The position numbers and the translations under genes are program-made. The notes under the pieces were generated by a model, which had not been told where the DNA came from, did no database searches, and saw nothing but the letters and a program-made list of their open reading frames with translations. From the NCBI RefSeq assembly GCF_910592395.1, contig NC_088308.1:16259501-16323500 (forward strand): 64,000 bases of DNA, given 5' to 3'. The stretch comes from Lineus longissimus (Eukaryota; Nemertea; Pilidiophora; Heteronemertea; Lineidae). Position 1 is the stretch's first letter; every line of letters begins with the position of its first letter. This document shows, in pieces, positions 31,290 to 42,744 of this stretch.

Positions 31290-31808
31290 CTACTTGGCAC
31301 CGTGATCACTTGCACACTGCCTCAATCCAAAGGTACACGCCCTCGGGCTATCTGCCGCGCCAAAAATGTGCCGTGTCATCTGGCAAATAACAGGCTTGAC
31401 CTCAAGCCCATCTAGCCACCACAGAAATCTCAAAGCTTGGCAATCTTCTTCAGGGACCTTGAACTGCGAAAACATGGCCTTGATGTCTGCCATAACGGCT
31501 ATTGAATGCTGTCTAAACCTCAAGAGCACTCCGAGTAGACCATTATTGAGGTCTGGCCCCTGTATCAGCTCTCGATTCAAGGAAGTGCCTTGATACTCTG
31601 CGGCTGCATCAAAGACTACTCGCACTCGACCAGGTTTGTTGATATTTTGCACTCCATGGTGCGGCAAATACCAGGTTTTGTCATGGGATGCTGCTGCTTC
31701 TTCTGCAGTGAGAACCCTCGTGTAACCTTCCTTAAAATTGACGTCCATCGATTCCCTGTACATTGCTGCATACTCAGGATCCCTGTCAAACCGCCTCTTT
31801 AGGCTAGC
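31290..31808 (-). pseudogene. Element 3 reverse transcriptase N-terminal part
   Basis: Includes TWYLPHHGV, VRVVFDAAAEYQGTSLN and motif A VMADIKAMFSQF. It continues in the same frame as the Gag-protease block once the TAA at 31809-31811 is passed, so one nonsense codon divides them. A frameshift follows near 31290. Confidence 0.82.
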
Positions 31809-33739
31809 TTATCTTTTCTCTGCTAACATTGGGTTGTTCGGGAGTACTGGGTGGCTGCTCTTCCACAAGAGACCAATCTCATAATGACCATCATCAGTCT
31901 GACGTGTACCACTTTCAAGCATGGCAAATGAACGGCGATCTTCAACTGACATCATCTGTACTCCCGTATTTTCGATTCCAAGCTTCTCGACTCCCCATAA
32001 CTTCTCCACGGCCTTTGTGAGGTCAACATCTTGAACTCCACCCTGTACTCCCAACTCCTTTGCCTGACTCATCCCGACATAACTGACGTTCATCCCTGGC
32101 GATGCCAGCTCATTGGTGGGTCCTGCAACACACCATCCCAATGGTGTTCTCACCGCATAAGGTTGGTTATGAGGTTCTTCACCATAGCGACTTTCCGGCA
32201 CAGCATGAGCTGTAGGTACGTTCTCTCCGATAAGGACTGTGACTGAGTCAAAATCAACCGTCGTCGAAAATTCAATCTCCCGCAGTTGATCGCATGCACT
32301 CAGATCGACAGACTTTGGATGATACTTGTTGTTTATGTAAAGGTCTGCAACGATGTAGGCCTTATTTACAGGTATTACTGACTGGTTAGCTCCAACTGGC
32401 TGCAGGCTACAACTACAGACCGAGACATCCTGACGTTGTCCTCGAGCTAGAACAGTGTTAACCATGATCGTCTCCTTCCTCCTGGCCATCTTCAGAGCAT
32501 CCGCTAACTCCCTAGTAATCAGCGTTGTGCTAGACCCAGTGTCTGGCAGACCACATGTTGTGAAAGATCTTCCGTTCTCCGCAATTACACGGACAGGCAC
32601 CACCTTCAGCAACACTGCATCTTTTCCCGGTTTTGATGCTACCACCGACCCAACCGTTTGACTGTGGGTCTTGGTTTGACCTGAACGATCCTGCCTGCTG
32701 GTTGGCCGAGCTGCTCCATCAGCTCCCTGTGTTCGGTGTCCGATGGATTCCTCTTGGCCCTTACCTGATGCGCCACGACTTGGCGTATGGAGGAGTGAAT
32801 GGTGATCACCGCCACAACTTTTACACAGCCTTTTCTTTCTCCAGTGTTTAATCTTATACCTGCCAAGGCAGCCATAGCACAGCATAGTGTTCCTAGCAAA
32901 TCTCCTCCTGACTGCGGGTTCCTCCTTCTCGAACTTCTGACAATGGATAATCAGATGTTCCTGCCTGCAAAATTTGCACTGCGGCTTCCCGCCCCCTGGT
33001 TTTTCGCCCTTCTGCATTTCTTCACTCGCCGCCTGAGTGGAAAGTGTGGTAACCTTTACCTTTGGTGGGAATGCTGCCATTGTCCTGTTTTTCCACGCCG
33101 CAGCTGATGGTTGCGCTGCCGCTACCACTGACTTGACTTCAAAGACCACATGGTTCATCATCTTAGCTTGATTCTTTACATACTCAACCAAATCCTTCAA
33201 TTGCGGAAACTTATCCTCCTCTTCCATACGTGACACCATCTTCGCCCATCTCACCTGGACTGCCGGCGGCAATCGCTCAAATATGGCCTTCAAGGTGGTT
33301 TGTGTGTCCGCCTCTCTAAGTAGGTCGATGTCGGACAGAGTCTCGTAGACAGCGTTCAGGTGGTCGGAATACTCAAGCAATCCCTTTGGATCATGGGGGC
33401 CGATCCTCTTTCCAAACGTGATTTTCTCCAAGCATGACTTAACGATCTGGTAGGGCCGACCGAACCTGTCCTTAAGTACATCCAAGGCTTTGGCGTAGCC
33501 CTCCCTTGTACCATCAAGGTGCATGATTGCCTTGTGGGCATTACCGGTTGTCAACATCAGCAGCTGGGAAAGCTTAAAGCTATCGGTAAAGGGTTTGCAT
33601 CTAACCCGCAGATCAAACGATCGACGAAATTTCGTATACTCGGCCGGAGTTCCATCAAACGACATAGGTGGCGGGGTAGGCAACTCTGTTTGGACCGCTA
33701 ATTTCTACAGCACCAATGCTAAACTTAGCTCATTAGACA
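31809..33739 (-). pseudogene. Element 3 Gag-protease block
   Basis: A 624-residue block plus some open upstream codons. It starts with a DUF1759 Gag domain (MSFDGTPAEYTKFRRSF), then zinc knuckles CKFCRQEHLIIHC and CYGCLGRYKIKHW with a trailing CKSCGGDHHSLLH, then a DUF1758 protease with LPDTGSSTTLI, where DTG is the catalytic triad. It ends at an in-frame TAA (31809-31811) where the RT should begin. No ATG opens the frame near its start; the first in-frame Met is in PPPMSF. Confidence 0.85.
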
Positions 33740-33791
33740 TAGCCTGGTCTCTCCCCCCATCAGGCACGATGTGGGACTCTTGAATCATCCC

Positions 33792-34736
33792 TCAATGGCG
33801 TGTTGCACTTAGGTCTGCAGCTGGATGTGCCACCGTCTGGGGCCTTTGGCTCACAGCCCCTGCCCTCTCGTGGATTTGGCTCAAACTAGGCTCATGGAGC
33901 ATTTGGCGCACCCCATAGCCTCCTTTAAATCCGCTGGCCTGGGTTCCTCCTCTCAATTGCTGAATACCATTGCAGTATTCTTGACCACAATCACCAATGT
34001 ACTCGGACTGGTTAGGGATACAGCATGTTGGGTTTGGCTCCCTCACAGGTATTCGGCGACTAGTCAACTGGCTATCACCATAGGCATCCTCCTGCAAACG
34101 TCCAACATCACTATCCATGTGAGTGCTAACACGAACCTGTGGCGCCATCTTCACCGTTCCGAATGACTGACTGGTAGGCCTCCCTAACTCAGGCAAACTA
34201 GTCCCTGTCCTAGGTGTCGATGACATAGCATCTCCAATATGGCGACTAAACGTCCCTGCTCCCTCAGCATGAAAATTTATACATGTACCTTCAGACTTAA
34301 AGCCAATCACAGGATCTGGCCTTCACGACAAGCGTTGAGCACTCCCATGGCCACTGGAACATGTTTCCCTAATGCTATTATAGACGTCTTTCGGTACTGT
34401 TGGCCCAATTCCAAAACAGCTATCCTGGTGCACACTAATCTCATTTTCAAATCTCTTGCATTCCTCCTTCAATGCATTATTTTCCCTTTCAAACCTATCA
34501 TCTGCCTGAGAAGCCCGAGATCCAACTGTAAAATCACCACCCTGTGTCCCTTTCAAGACTGAACTCATCATGTTCCTGTGTAACAGTGGCGCGACCCGAC
34601 GCTTCTGCCTTGCCCTATCTTGCTTTGACATCAAATACCGGATCTGCACCTGTGTTGCCTCCAATGTGAACTTCATTTCCCGGCCGATCTCATAAAATCT
34701 GTCCCATGCCACTCCAGCTTCGACCGGAATTGCCAC
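33792..34736 (-). pseudogene. Element 3 leader / possible Gag N-terminal fragments
   Basis: Two frames, 34323-34736 and 33792-34310, lie upstream of the Gag domain. The first is charged and helical (FERENNALKEECKRFENEI); neither is recognised. They may be the eroded N terminus of Gag. Confidence 0.4.
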
Positions 34737-35124
34737 AACATCAAATCTTTCGAGTTGATCCCTGTACTTAGTGGCAGACGAACATATTTCATTTTCAGCT
34801 TCCTCTTATTTCCTCAACTGACATGACCAAAAGCTCTTCATCCAGACGTGCTAACTTTCGTCTGACAATTCCCGAGTACTGGCCCAAAGATCTCCTATAG
34901 TATTGCAAGTCTGTCATTCTCAAACGTGCGTACTGTAGCCCGAATTTGCTACTGAGACTGCTGTCCTGGGGACGAGGTTGACCAAAAATTCGGCGATGAG
35001 TGGACTACTGTCTAGTGAGACTGTCTAACTCTTTTGGACGAGGCTGAATGCACTGGATTCATCATTGGAGTGTCGGAGAAGCAACAGATTTTCGGTACTT
35101 TCCTCAAACAAAAAAAGGATAATT

Positions 35125-35145
35125 TGCGGACTTACGAGTCACCCA
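35125..35145 (-). other. Element 3 primer-binding site
   Basis: The minus strand reads TGGGTGACTCGTAAGTC immediately after the 5' LTR. TGG pairs with a tRNA CCA end. The tRNA identity was not determined. Confidence 0.65.
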
Positions 35146-36095
35146 TGTGGATGGACGCATGGGATTGCGAATCCCAATCAACTCAGAATTCTTGATACAC
35201 TCTCGAGACGACTGGAAACAAACACAGCATTATGGCAGGCGGAATGTCCAGTTATTCAATAAACTATGTTTCTTTAAAATAAACTAGGTTTATTCACGAA
35301 TAAACTAGGTTTATTCGTGAAGAAACTTAGTTTTTTGGCAAAAAACTTAGTTTATTCACCAAGTTTCTTTCGAATAAACTAGGTTCATTCGTGAACAAAC
35401 TTATTGTTTTGCAAAAAAATTAGTTTATTCACCAATAAACCAAGTTGTTTGCAAAAAACCTAGTTTACTCGAAAGAAACTAGGTTTATTTGAATAAAATG
35501 GACATTCCGCCTCATGAAAGAACTTAGTTTATTGGGTAACCCCTACTATTGGTCAATAAACTAAGTTTCTTGCAAAAAACCTAGTTTCTTCACAAATAAA
35601 CTAGGTTTATTGCCGCGAAATGTCCAGTTAATCAAATAAACTAGGTTTATTGGTAAATCAGGCGGAATGTCCAGTTATTCAATAAACTAAGTTTCTTTGT
35701 CCACAACCTATGCTTTCCGGCGAATAAACTAGGTTTATTTAGGATCGGGGGACAAACTTACACTTTTGGTCAATAGTATAAGTTTGTCCCCCGAATAAAC
35801 TAGGTTTTTTGCAATCAACTTGGTTTATTGGTGAATAAACTAAGTTTTTTGCAAAAAACTAAGTTTCTTCACGAATAAACCTAGTTTATTCGCGAATAAA
35901 CCTAGTTTATTGCGAATAAACTTATTGGTTATTAGTTTATTGAATAACTGGACATGCCGCCTGCCATACAGCATTGGAAAAAATGAATTTATTCTCGGCT
36001 CTGACATTCGCTCTCCGTGACTCGCTAAAGTGTCCAACGTCCAACTGAGGGCACCACTGAGTCACGACAGATTTAAAGGCGGGATGGCACGAACA
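35146..36095 (-). repeat. Element 3 5' LTR, interrupted by a MITE
   Basis: 950 bp. Removing the 736-bp MITE and one 8-bp duplication leaves exactly 206 bp, the length of the other LTR. Confidence 0.92.
35232..35967. mobile_element. hAT-like MITE packed with short palindromes
   Basis: 33-bp terminal inverted repeats start ATGGCAGGCGG and differ at one base. An exact 8-bp target duplication ACAGCATT (35224-35231 and 35968-35975) is confirmed by the unoccupied LTR at 28109. The 8-bp duplication points to a hAT-type transposase acting in trans. The interior is almost wholly made of AATAAACTAGGTTTATT-like palindromes and AAACTTAGTTT variants, about twenty, in both orientations, with internal copies of the terminal motif GGCGGAATGTCC at about 35500 and 35660. 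Confidence 0.88.
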
Positions 36096-36102
36096 CATGG
36101 AT

Positions 36103-36980
36103 ATAGAGTGACTCAACCACTATCTTGATTACATAACAGAGAGTGGCCCATAACTGGCCAATAGCGGTTACACACTGGCCACCTGGCGAGCTTATACGTG
36201 GGGACAACGTGTATTACAGAGGTTGGTCGTCGATTTTCAGACATGGAATATTTTTTGAATTAAATCTGCTAGTCCATACTAACCATGCTAACTATCCAAT
36301 TCGTGTAATTTATGACTGAAACTGACAACTCATATGAAAAACCACTGTTACCAATTTTTTTGCGTAGTTAAAACACTTAAACTTATTCCCAGCCGAAGAT
36401 CCTGCCATTCCAAACTTCTGGTCAAGGATTACAAAAATAAAATTGTTTAGAATTAGGCAAAAAAAAGTTAATGTTATGTTTCTGCTTTCATGGTCAACTG
36501 AAAATGGCTGCGGTCATGCAGGTTTTTTTTCGTTGATCATTTTTGATACTTTTAGTAAGCTAATTTTGGCGACATCCAATCTACTAACACAGAGGTAAAA
36601 ACAGCACAGATTCAGAAAGAATGAACATTAGCTGCCGTAACATAATGAAATGCTCATGTGGCGTGTCCCTACTTACACTCTTAGCGGTGTGTGGCCAAAC
36701 AATGCTGAATAATGTATACAAATCAATGCACGCCTAGAGGGAAATTCCAACGATGAATCATGACGTATAATAGGGTAGTTCAAATAAACGCCACGCGGCG
36801 CTCAGGTGCAAGATATCGTCTGCTGGTTACTGAAGGGGAAAATAAAAAGATACTGACGCACGTGGGTTGGAATTGACGCGGGCGGAAACCAGAAACGTGA
36901 CAATAATATTTTTTGGCCTTAGGGCCCGGCAGCGGCCGCCTCAGCTCCACCACGCAGGGCCGAATGGTACTAGGCTACCA
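36103..36980 (+). repeat. Unclassified repeat X, copy 1
   Basis: Begins TAGAGTGACTCAACCACT next to element 3 and ends near GCGGCCGCCTCAGCTCC. Its first 110 bp match 43821-44100 and its later parts match 56219-56512. Non-coding. Confidence 0.55.
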
Positions 36981-37810
36981 TCATACTTGCTACCATGGGC
37001 ATGGATATAGAAAAGGAAAGAACTTTTACCTGCATGCCTTCTATCAGTAGGTGGGAAACTGCGTAGCAGGCGACTTTTCAATAAAACTCAATGGTGAATA
37101 ATGCATAGGCGCTCGTCACAATACGGCGGCGATGGCAAATAAAGGGTTTTAAAAAACACACTAGAAAGTGTCTGGTTTTATCAACAAATATCATACTTTG
37201 TTATTTCTTGATAAAACAAACCGGTGGCACTTATAAGGCCTGATTAAGACTTACGGTTTTCAACTGGTGACGCTGTAGGTGACGTAGGATTATCAAAACC
37301 CTGAATCTCCGGATGCCCATATCCAAGAAGGCAGCATTTATGAGATTTTAATTTTAAATTTCGTCACTGGTTTGTTTCGTCTCGAGGGTGTGAATTGACA
37401 GAATTTCTGGGTGTGTGTTTGCTCACAGATCTGTTACAAGATTTTATTATTTATTTTGTATTACAGATCCACCGACCAAGAATATTAATATTATCCAACT
37501 ACATGTACATGTACATGTAGCAGTTTAGAAACAAAATAAGAAAGTACCACTTATAAGTGAATGTGATACAAACGACGGACACCAGTACTGCAATATTGTA
37601 TAGACTCTCTGATGAGCCAAAAAAGAGACTAAACTCTTAAATTGCTTAGTAGTTTCGGTTACCTTTGAGAAAGAAAAATCACCCAGACTTCAAATCTATA
37701 CCTGCTGGATTGGACTACCGGCTTAAGCCCATTCAACGGGCTTCTGAACGTCCAAAAGATCCACAGCAGAGGAAGTAACACTTATCATGGATGTTACAAT
37801 TTGAATACGA
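36981..37810 (+). other. Intergenic
   Basis: Nothing coding. Small imperfect hairpins such as TTTTATCAA...TTGATAAAAC near 37175-37215 and a TACATG run near 37500 are all that stand out. Confidence 0.4.
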
Positions 37811-38796
37811 TCATTCATGTCCAAGCACCATGCGGAAGTGATGAATGATTGTACATGTACTTGGTTTCTTGCTGATGAAATGTGAGCGAGATAGAAGAAG
37901 TATTCTATTGGTACTGATTTCAAATATTGGATATTTGTAATTGCCATATAGAGACGGCATTTCGATACCTGGAACTCTTGTCAATTGCATCAAATTGTTG
38001 TCCTCTCTAAAAGACAACCTAAAAAGTGAAAAGGATCGATATTTCCCTTTTTTCTTCACTTCGAAAAATATAAATCCACTGTTGACCTGATCCCATGTCC
38101 CAGGATGGATTCTTTTAATTTTTAATTTCTCCTTGTGGATCAGTTTGTAGGAACCCTTTTTGTAGTGAAATACAATTACTGACCTTTTATGTTCATCATA
38201 AACAAAGATGGTGTCATTCGACAACCCTGCATGAGGGCTGAGTACATGTTGATATCTAAGTGCTGGTACGGACGTTATCAAATTTTTATGAGTAAATGCA
38301 ATATCTTGTTCGGAGCGATGGTCAATTTTAAATAGAATTAATTCGTAATGGGGCATTTCGTGGCGTTTGGTTGTTCTGGGAAGATTCCAAATTATCACAT
38401 GACTCATGTCTTTTGACATCGCTGGGCTGTATCTGCAACCCTTCATGCTGTAGTTCACAGTAACACGTGATACAAACCTTCCGCTATAACTGTATAAATC
38501 TACAGACAACCTACTGTGACGTGATTTTAAAATGAACACAAGCAGGTATGCTTTAAAGCATACTACATCAGTGACCCGTTCCTGAAGGTTAAAAAGATGT
38601 TTTTGTGTAGGAACCCAGCCTGGGAAATATGCAATAATGAAAGATGGAGGATGCATCCATCTGAAATGGCCACCACATGAATGTAGGAGAAAGAACTGTT
38701 GTTCAGGATAGTAAACAATACACATTATATGCCCCGGAGTGGGTTTCTCCAGTCGAAACATTCGTTGCAGCCGAAACGTAGCGAATCTATTCGGAC
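37811..38796 (-). CDS. Hypothetical protein, probable last exon
   Basis: An uninterrupted frame of about 328 codons on the minus strand, longer than chance in this AT-rich DNA. The first codons of the longer frame lack an ATG. A strong acceptor (TTCTTCTTGTCTTAG|GTCCG) at 38797 suggests the exon begins there in GPNRFATF and that upstream exons lie at higher coordinates. The protein shows repeated short beta-strand-like segments (VIVFHYKKGSYKLI, RILLLSRSHF) of the kind seen in beta-propeller proteins such as F-box family C termini, but no motif settles this. No transposon domain is visible, so it may be a host gene. Function unknown. Confidence 0.5.
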
Positions 38797-39238
38797 CTAA
38801 GACAAGAAGAACGCGAAGGTAACTGGTGACCTTCAGCACCGTCAAAACGTATCAGTCATCTGTATGTCGCATACAGGTAAGAGATACTTAATTCAGACAT
38901 AAAAAATGAGCTTCACTTTCGATAACTCAGCTGTGAACAGCTCAGTAGATAGGTGGCAATGAAGACGCCTCTAATTTTCAAAACAAAAATTCCCAAACGA
39001 ATGCATCTTCGTCGAAATCTACAATATTTCTCAAACCAGATGGAACTATGATAGGAGACGTAATTTAGCTGCAAATGCAAGATTAATTGTTCAATATTAC
39101 TCGTACTGCTTCCCGTATGGAATACAGTTCTTACGTTTATACGTATGCGTTACGACTTGTCGCCCCAAACTACAACGCCAAATCGATAGGGATACGTTAT
39201 ACGGCAGGAGATTCGACGGTGCTGAAAGTCTTTGATCG

Positions 39239-39431
39239 CACATGTACGAAAACCGAGAAGGATCATCCGAGATCCGAAATGCGAAATCCGACATCCGATA
39301 TCCGATATCCGATATCCGATATCTGAAATATACAATCAGAGGCGGCGTTACTATAGCCAATGAAGACGGGTATCAATCTTGACACTAGAGGGGGTTGATC
39401 TCGGATGATCCTTCTCGGCTTTCGTACATAT
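39239..39431. repeat. Hairpin element with ATCCGAT tandem run
   Basis: The left arm with CCGAGAAGGATCATCCGAG and the right arm with CTCGGATGATCCTTCTCGG are inverted copies about 35 bp long. A run of CCGATATCCGATATCCGAT lies inside the left half. Confidence 0.7.
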
Positions 39432-39749
39432 GGCCTTCCGTGGGACTTTGGGGGATGCTGCACTCCGGACACTTATTAGTTTTGGCCGAGGTGATGTCGG
39501 ATTGTGTCGGTATCCTCCCCCTCCACCGTTAAGACCCCCAAGATTGGGAGTAAAGGCGGCTGTTGCTCATTTTTGTTTGTCCCCCACTCGTCTAGAGCAA
39601 AACGTTTACGCGTATATTATCATTCGAACCATGAATATATTTGGTTATGACTCCAATTGTGTTGTAATACGTGTATTAGTCTAATTTCTGATTTCCAAAC
39701 TTATAAATCGAATAGCATTGATATCATGAGCTTTGTACGACGTGGGACG

Positions 39750-39972
39750 TACAGAGAATAAAAGAGCAGTCAGTGGTAGTCTCCGTGCATTTCCTTTCTT
39801 TCCCACTCGTCCATATCATGATACTTGTGGGTGTTTCGGGAGACATGCACTGAAAGCCCTCGTCAGTACGTAGAGGAAGACTAGGTGTTCGATAGTAACA
39901 ACTGTAATTGCTTGTGGGCGAGTCCAAGTATGCTGACCTGACACAAAGGCACTGTGCACGTGGTATAGAAGA
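39750..39972 (-). repeat. Interspersed repeat, partner of 18055-18272
   Basis: Reverse-complement match to the TRPM intron repeat, diverged. Type not recognised. Confidence 0.6.
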
Positions 39973-41065
39973 AGAGTATAGCCTGATCATTTGGCGAGGT
40001 TGGCAATATCACTTTAGTCCGTGTTTTAATCATTTTGTTTCGAGAATTTTCATTGGCCACCCCGATATAAGTGTGCGTCTGACGGATTTCCCGCCCCATT
40101 GGGTCGGCGGTGAAAGGAGGAGACTTGAGGATTGACAAACACTGCTGGTAAAGTCGGCATGTTGTAAACGCACGACCTCAAGCATTCCCACGGAATCAGT
40201 GTCCAAGAAAAAAAGAAGGATACTCCAGTGATGGGTGTACAAAAAAGTACAAAAAAATATTCAAATCTGATCTAATTCTATCCCTCAGTAGAGAATAAAG
40301 CTCGCAAAGTCTGCGGGCACGCAAAGCAATTGTCAAGCCATATTTCATATTCACGAAAGGCAAGTATCGCCACACAAATTTTAGCAACTTCGAAGAATAA
40401 TAACAACGAAGGTATCGCAAAAATCTGAACTTGCGAGGAGTTTGCGATGGGATATTGGGGTTTCGCGATGCAATACCTCACAAAGTTGATAAATAATGCA
40501 AGGTTGATATTGGAGGCATTTGGCGTCGAGTCGTGACGAAGAACACATCCCACTCGATTGAGATCACGCAAATAATTTCAAGGTGGGTATAGAGGCCTAT
40601 GACCCTGTTCCGCGTTCATCCAACTCCGAAATCTTCATGTTAAAGGACCAGCTTTGGAATAAGATGTGTTGGTTTTGCATACAAAATCGGCTTCCAGCGG
40701 GACTGCAACTTCACCGGACAAGATCGTAGAAACTTCATTGAACTGAAATAAGGCGCTAGAAGGCGATGTAGCCTCGGACCTGCTTGAAATTCGCCATGTC
40801 ATAAAATGCCTCGCAACACTGGCGGAAATTTTTAACAGATATCACCATGTTTAGTGTAATACTGTGGCGGTGCATGGTGGCAAGCAGGGGTATTCTCCTG
40901 GCTAGGTAAATTTAACATCCAAGTTGTCCCTTTAAGGGTAAGTTAAGAGTGTGTTCAAGGTAGGTTTATGGCCCTTGCACTCTTGTGCTTCATGCAAAGC
41001 AATTTTCCGGTTCGAATGATGATACGATTTGCCGCTTGCGGATTCAACTACAAAAGGTATATTTG

Positions 41066-41449
41066 TCAGTAGGGTCTCCGAGGATATATGATAGCTTTTT
41101 GATCCTTACCTACCCTTTCCATCCAGATATCTGCTCCTTTTCTGTTTAATTTTGGACCCACTACATCCTCATGCTGTGATGAATGTAATATGCAAGTGGC
41201 GTGCACTTTGTATTCAGCACTAAAACTCACCACGCTTGTTTCCGAATTGAATATAATAGAGCACTGCAGTAGAGATCTCGTCAACGATACCTCCTTCGTG
41301 GTAAGATAACCTTCCCAATGCACTCGCTCAAAGATTCTCAAAGAATCGACCATATCAAATAAGAGTACAGAATACATAGCCATGTGTAATGCACTGCTGA
41401 GCAGTGGAGACACGTGATGAGCCATGGTCTGAAGGAGAAGGGTTATCAT
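41066..41449 (-). other. Open frame, possible 5' exon (low confidence)
   Basis: A 127-codon minus-strand frame with an ATG in MAHHVSPLLSS and a strong donor-like GTG|GTGAGT near 41230. It could be a coding exon of the gene ending at 37811, or chance. No domain recognised. Confidence 0.2.
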
Positions 41450-41613
41450 AATTTATTCCTCTGATTATTTCAACATTGCTAAGGTTCAGAAAAGTTCTAG
41501 ATATTTTTTCATTATAGACTCTGCAAAGTTACTTTAAAAAACTGAATTTGCGTTATTAAGTTGAGTATTAAACCTATATAAAACATCTGATTTCTATTCC
41601 CTGCGCCGTTTTT

Positions 41614-41664
41614 AGCTCACCTCTTAGCAGAGGTGAGCTTATCCCATACCGTGGCGTCCGTCGT

Positions 41665-41702
<38 letters not shown>

Positions 41703-42744
41703 CGTCGTCCGTTAGCAGGGCACGTTTCGTAACTGTTAGAGCTATTGAGTTGAAACTTGGTACACATGTACCCTTATGTAATGACACCTTGGAGACCAAG
41801 TTTCGGTCCGATTCGTTTCATGGTTTGGCCACCAGGGGGCCAAACGTTAAAAGTGAAAATATGCAATATCTCCCTTAATAGTAGTCGGAAAATTTTGAAA
41901 AAAATTTGGTAGGTACTTCTAGCGAAGGTGCATCATATATCCTCCGGGTTTTTGATTTGACCTCCTTTTCAAGGTCACAGAGGTCAAATGGTGTAAATTG
42001 GCCGTTAGGATGTAACACGATGGCACGTTTCTAAACTGCAATGACTATTGATACCAAATTTGATACACATTTACCCCTTAGTCAGGTGATCTCAGGGACC
42101 GAAGTTTGGTCCAATATGATTCACCACTTGACCACCAGGGGGCAAAATCCAAAAACCTTAAAAATGTGATTATTCCTTAACTTCTTGCCCGATTGCCACC
42201 AATTTGATATCATGGGTACATCTAACCACCATACAGTATATGTCACACAGGTTTTTAATTTGACCTTCTTGTCAAGGTCACAGAGGTCAAATGGCGTAAA
42301 TTCGCCGTCAGGCCGTAACTATGGCACGTTTCTTAACTGCAATGACTATTGATCACAAATTAAGTACACATGTACCCCTTGGTCAGGTGATCTCAGGTAC
42401 CGAAGTTTGGTGCGATCTGATTTGCCGTTTGGCCTCCAGGGAGGGGGCCAAATCCTAAATTCTTCAAAATGCCATTATTCCTAGTAATGACTTGCCCGAT
42501 TGGCACCAATTTTATATCATAGGTACATCTAATTCTAACAACCATTCAATGTGTCACCCGGGTCTTCTTTGATTTGACCTACTTTTCAAGGTCACAGAGG
42601 TCGAATGTACTGTAAATTGGCCATTTTGGGGAAATTGTAATTGCTTGGACCTACATCAAACCTAACACTACATGACACAATACCATGCTCTTTATCCATC
42701 TTTCCTCCACATGAGGTGAGCACAATGGCCCTGGCCATTTCATT
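41614..42744 (-). mobile_element. Helentron-like hairpin/GTC repeat, copy C
   Basis: Near-identical to copies A and B, with the same ends. Its GTC run (about 41660-41702) is intermediate in length. Confidence 0.75.

Larger units (their letters stand above)
28109..36095 (-). mobile_element. BEL/Pao element 3, complete boundaries, decayed
   Basis: A minus-strand LTR retrotransposon with two 206-bp LTRs (28109-28314 and 35146-36095, the latter enlarged by a MITE), TG...CA ends and a 5-bp target duplication CATGG (28104-28108 and 36096-36100). The LTRs differ at about 8 of 206 bases. A primer-binding site and a polypurine tract sit in the expected places. Coding parts are broken by a stop, frameshifts and loss of the integrase core. 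Confidence 0.93.
38846..41065 (+). other. Intergenic or intronic, small repeats
   Basis: No gene supported. It contains a hairpin MITE with ATCCGAT repeats (39239-39431) and the inverted partner of the 18055 repeat (39750-39972). It could be intron of a minus-strand gene ending at 37811. Confidence 0.4.

Noticed and set aside
35232-35967. Regularly repeated short palindromes considered as a CRISPR array
   Set aside because: No constant spacer length or unique spacers, eukaryotic context, and clear transposon ends with an 8-bp duplication.
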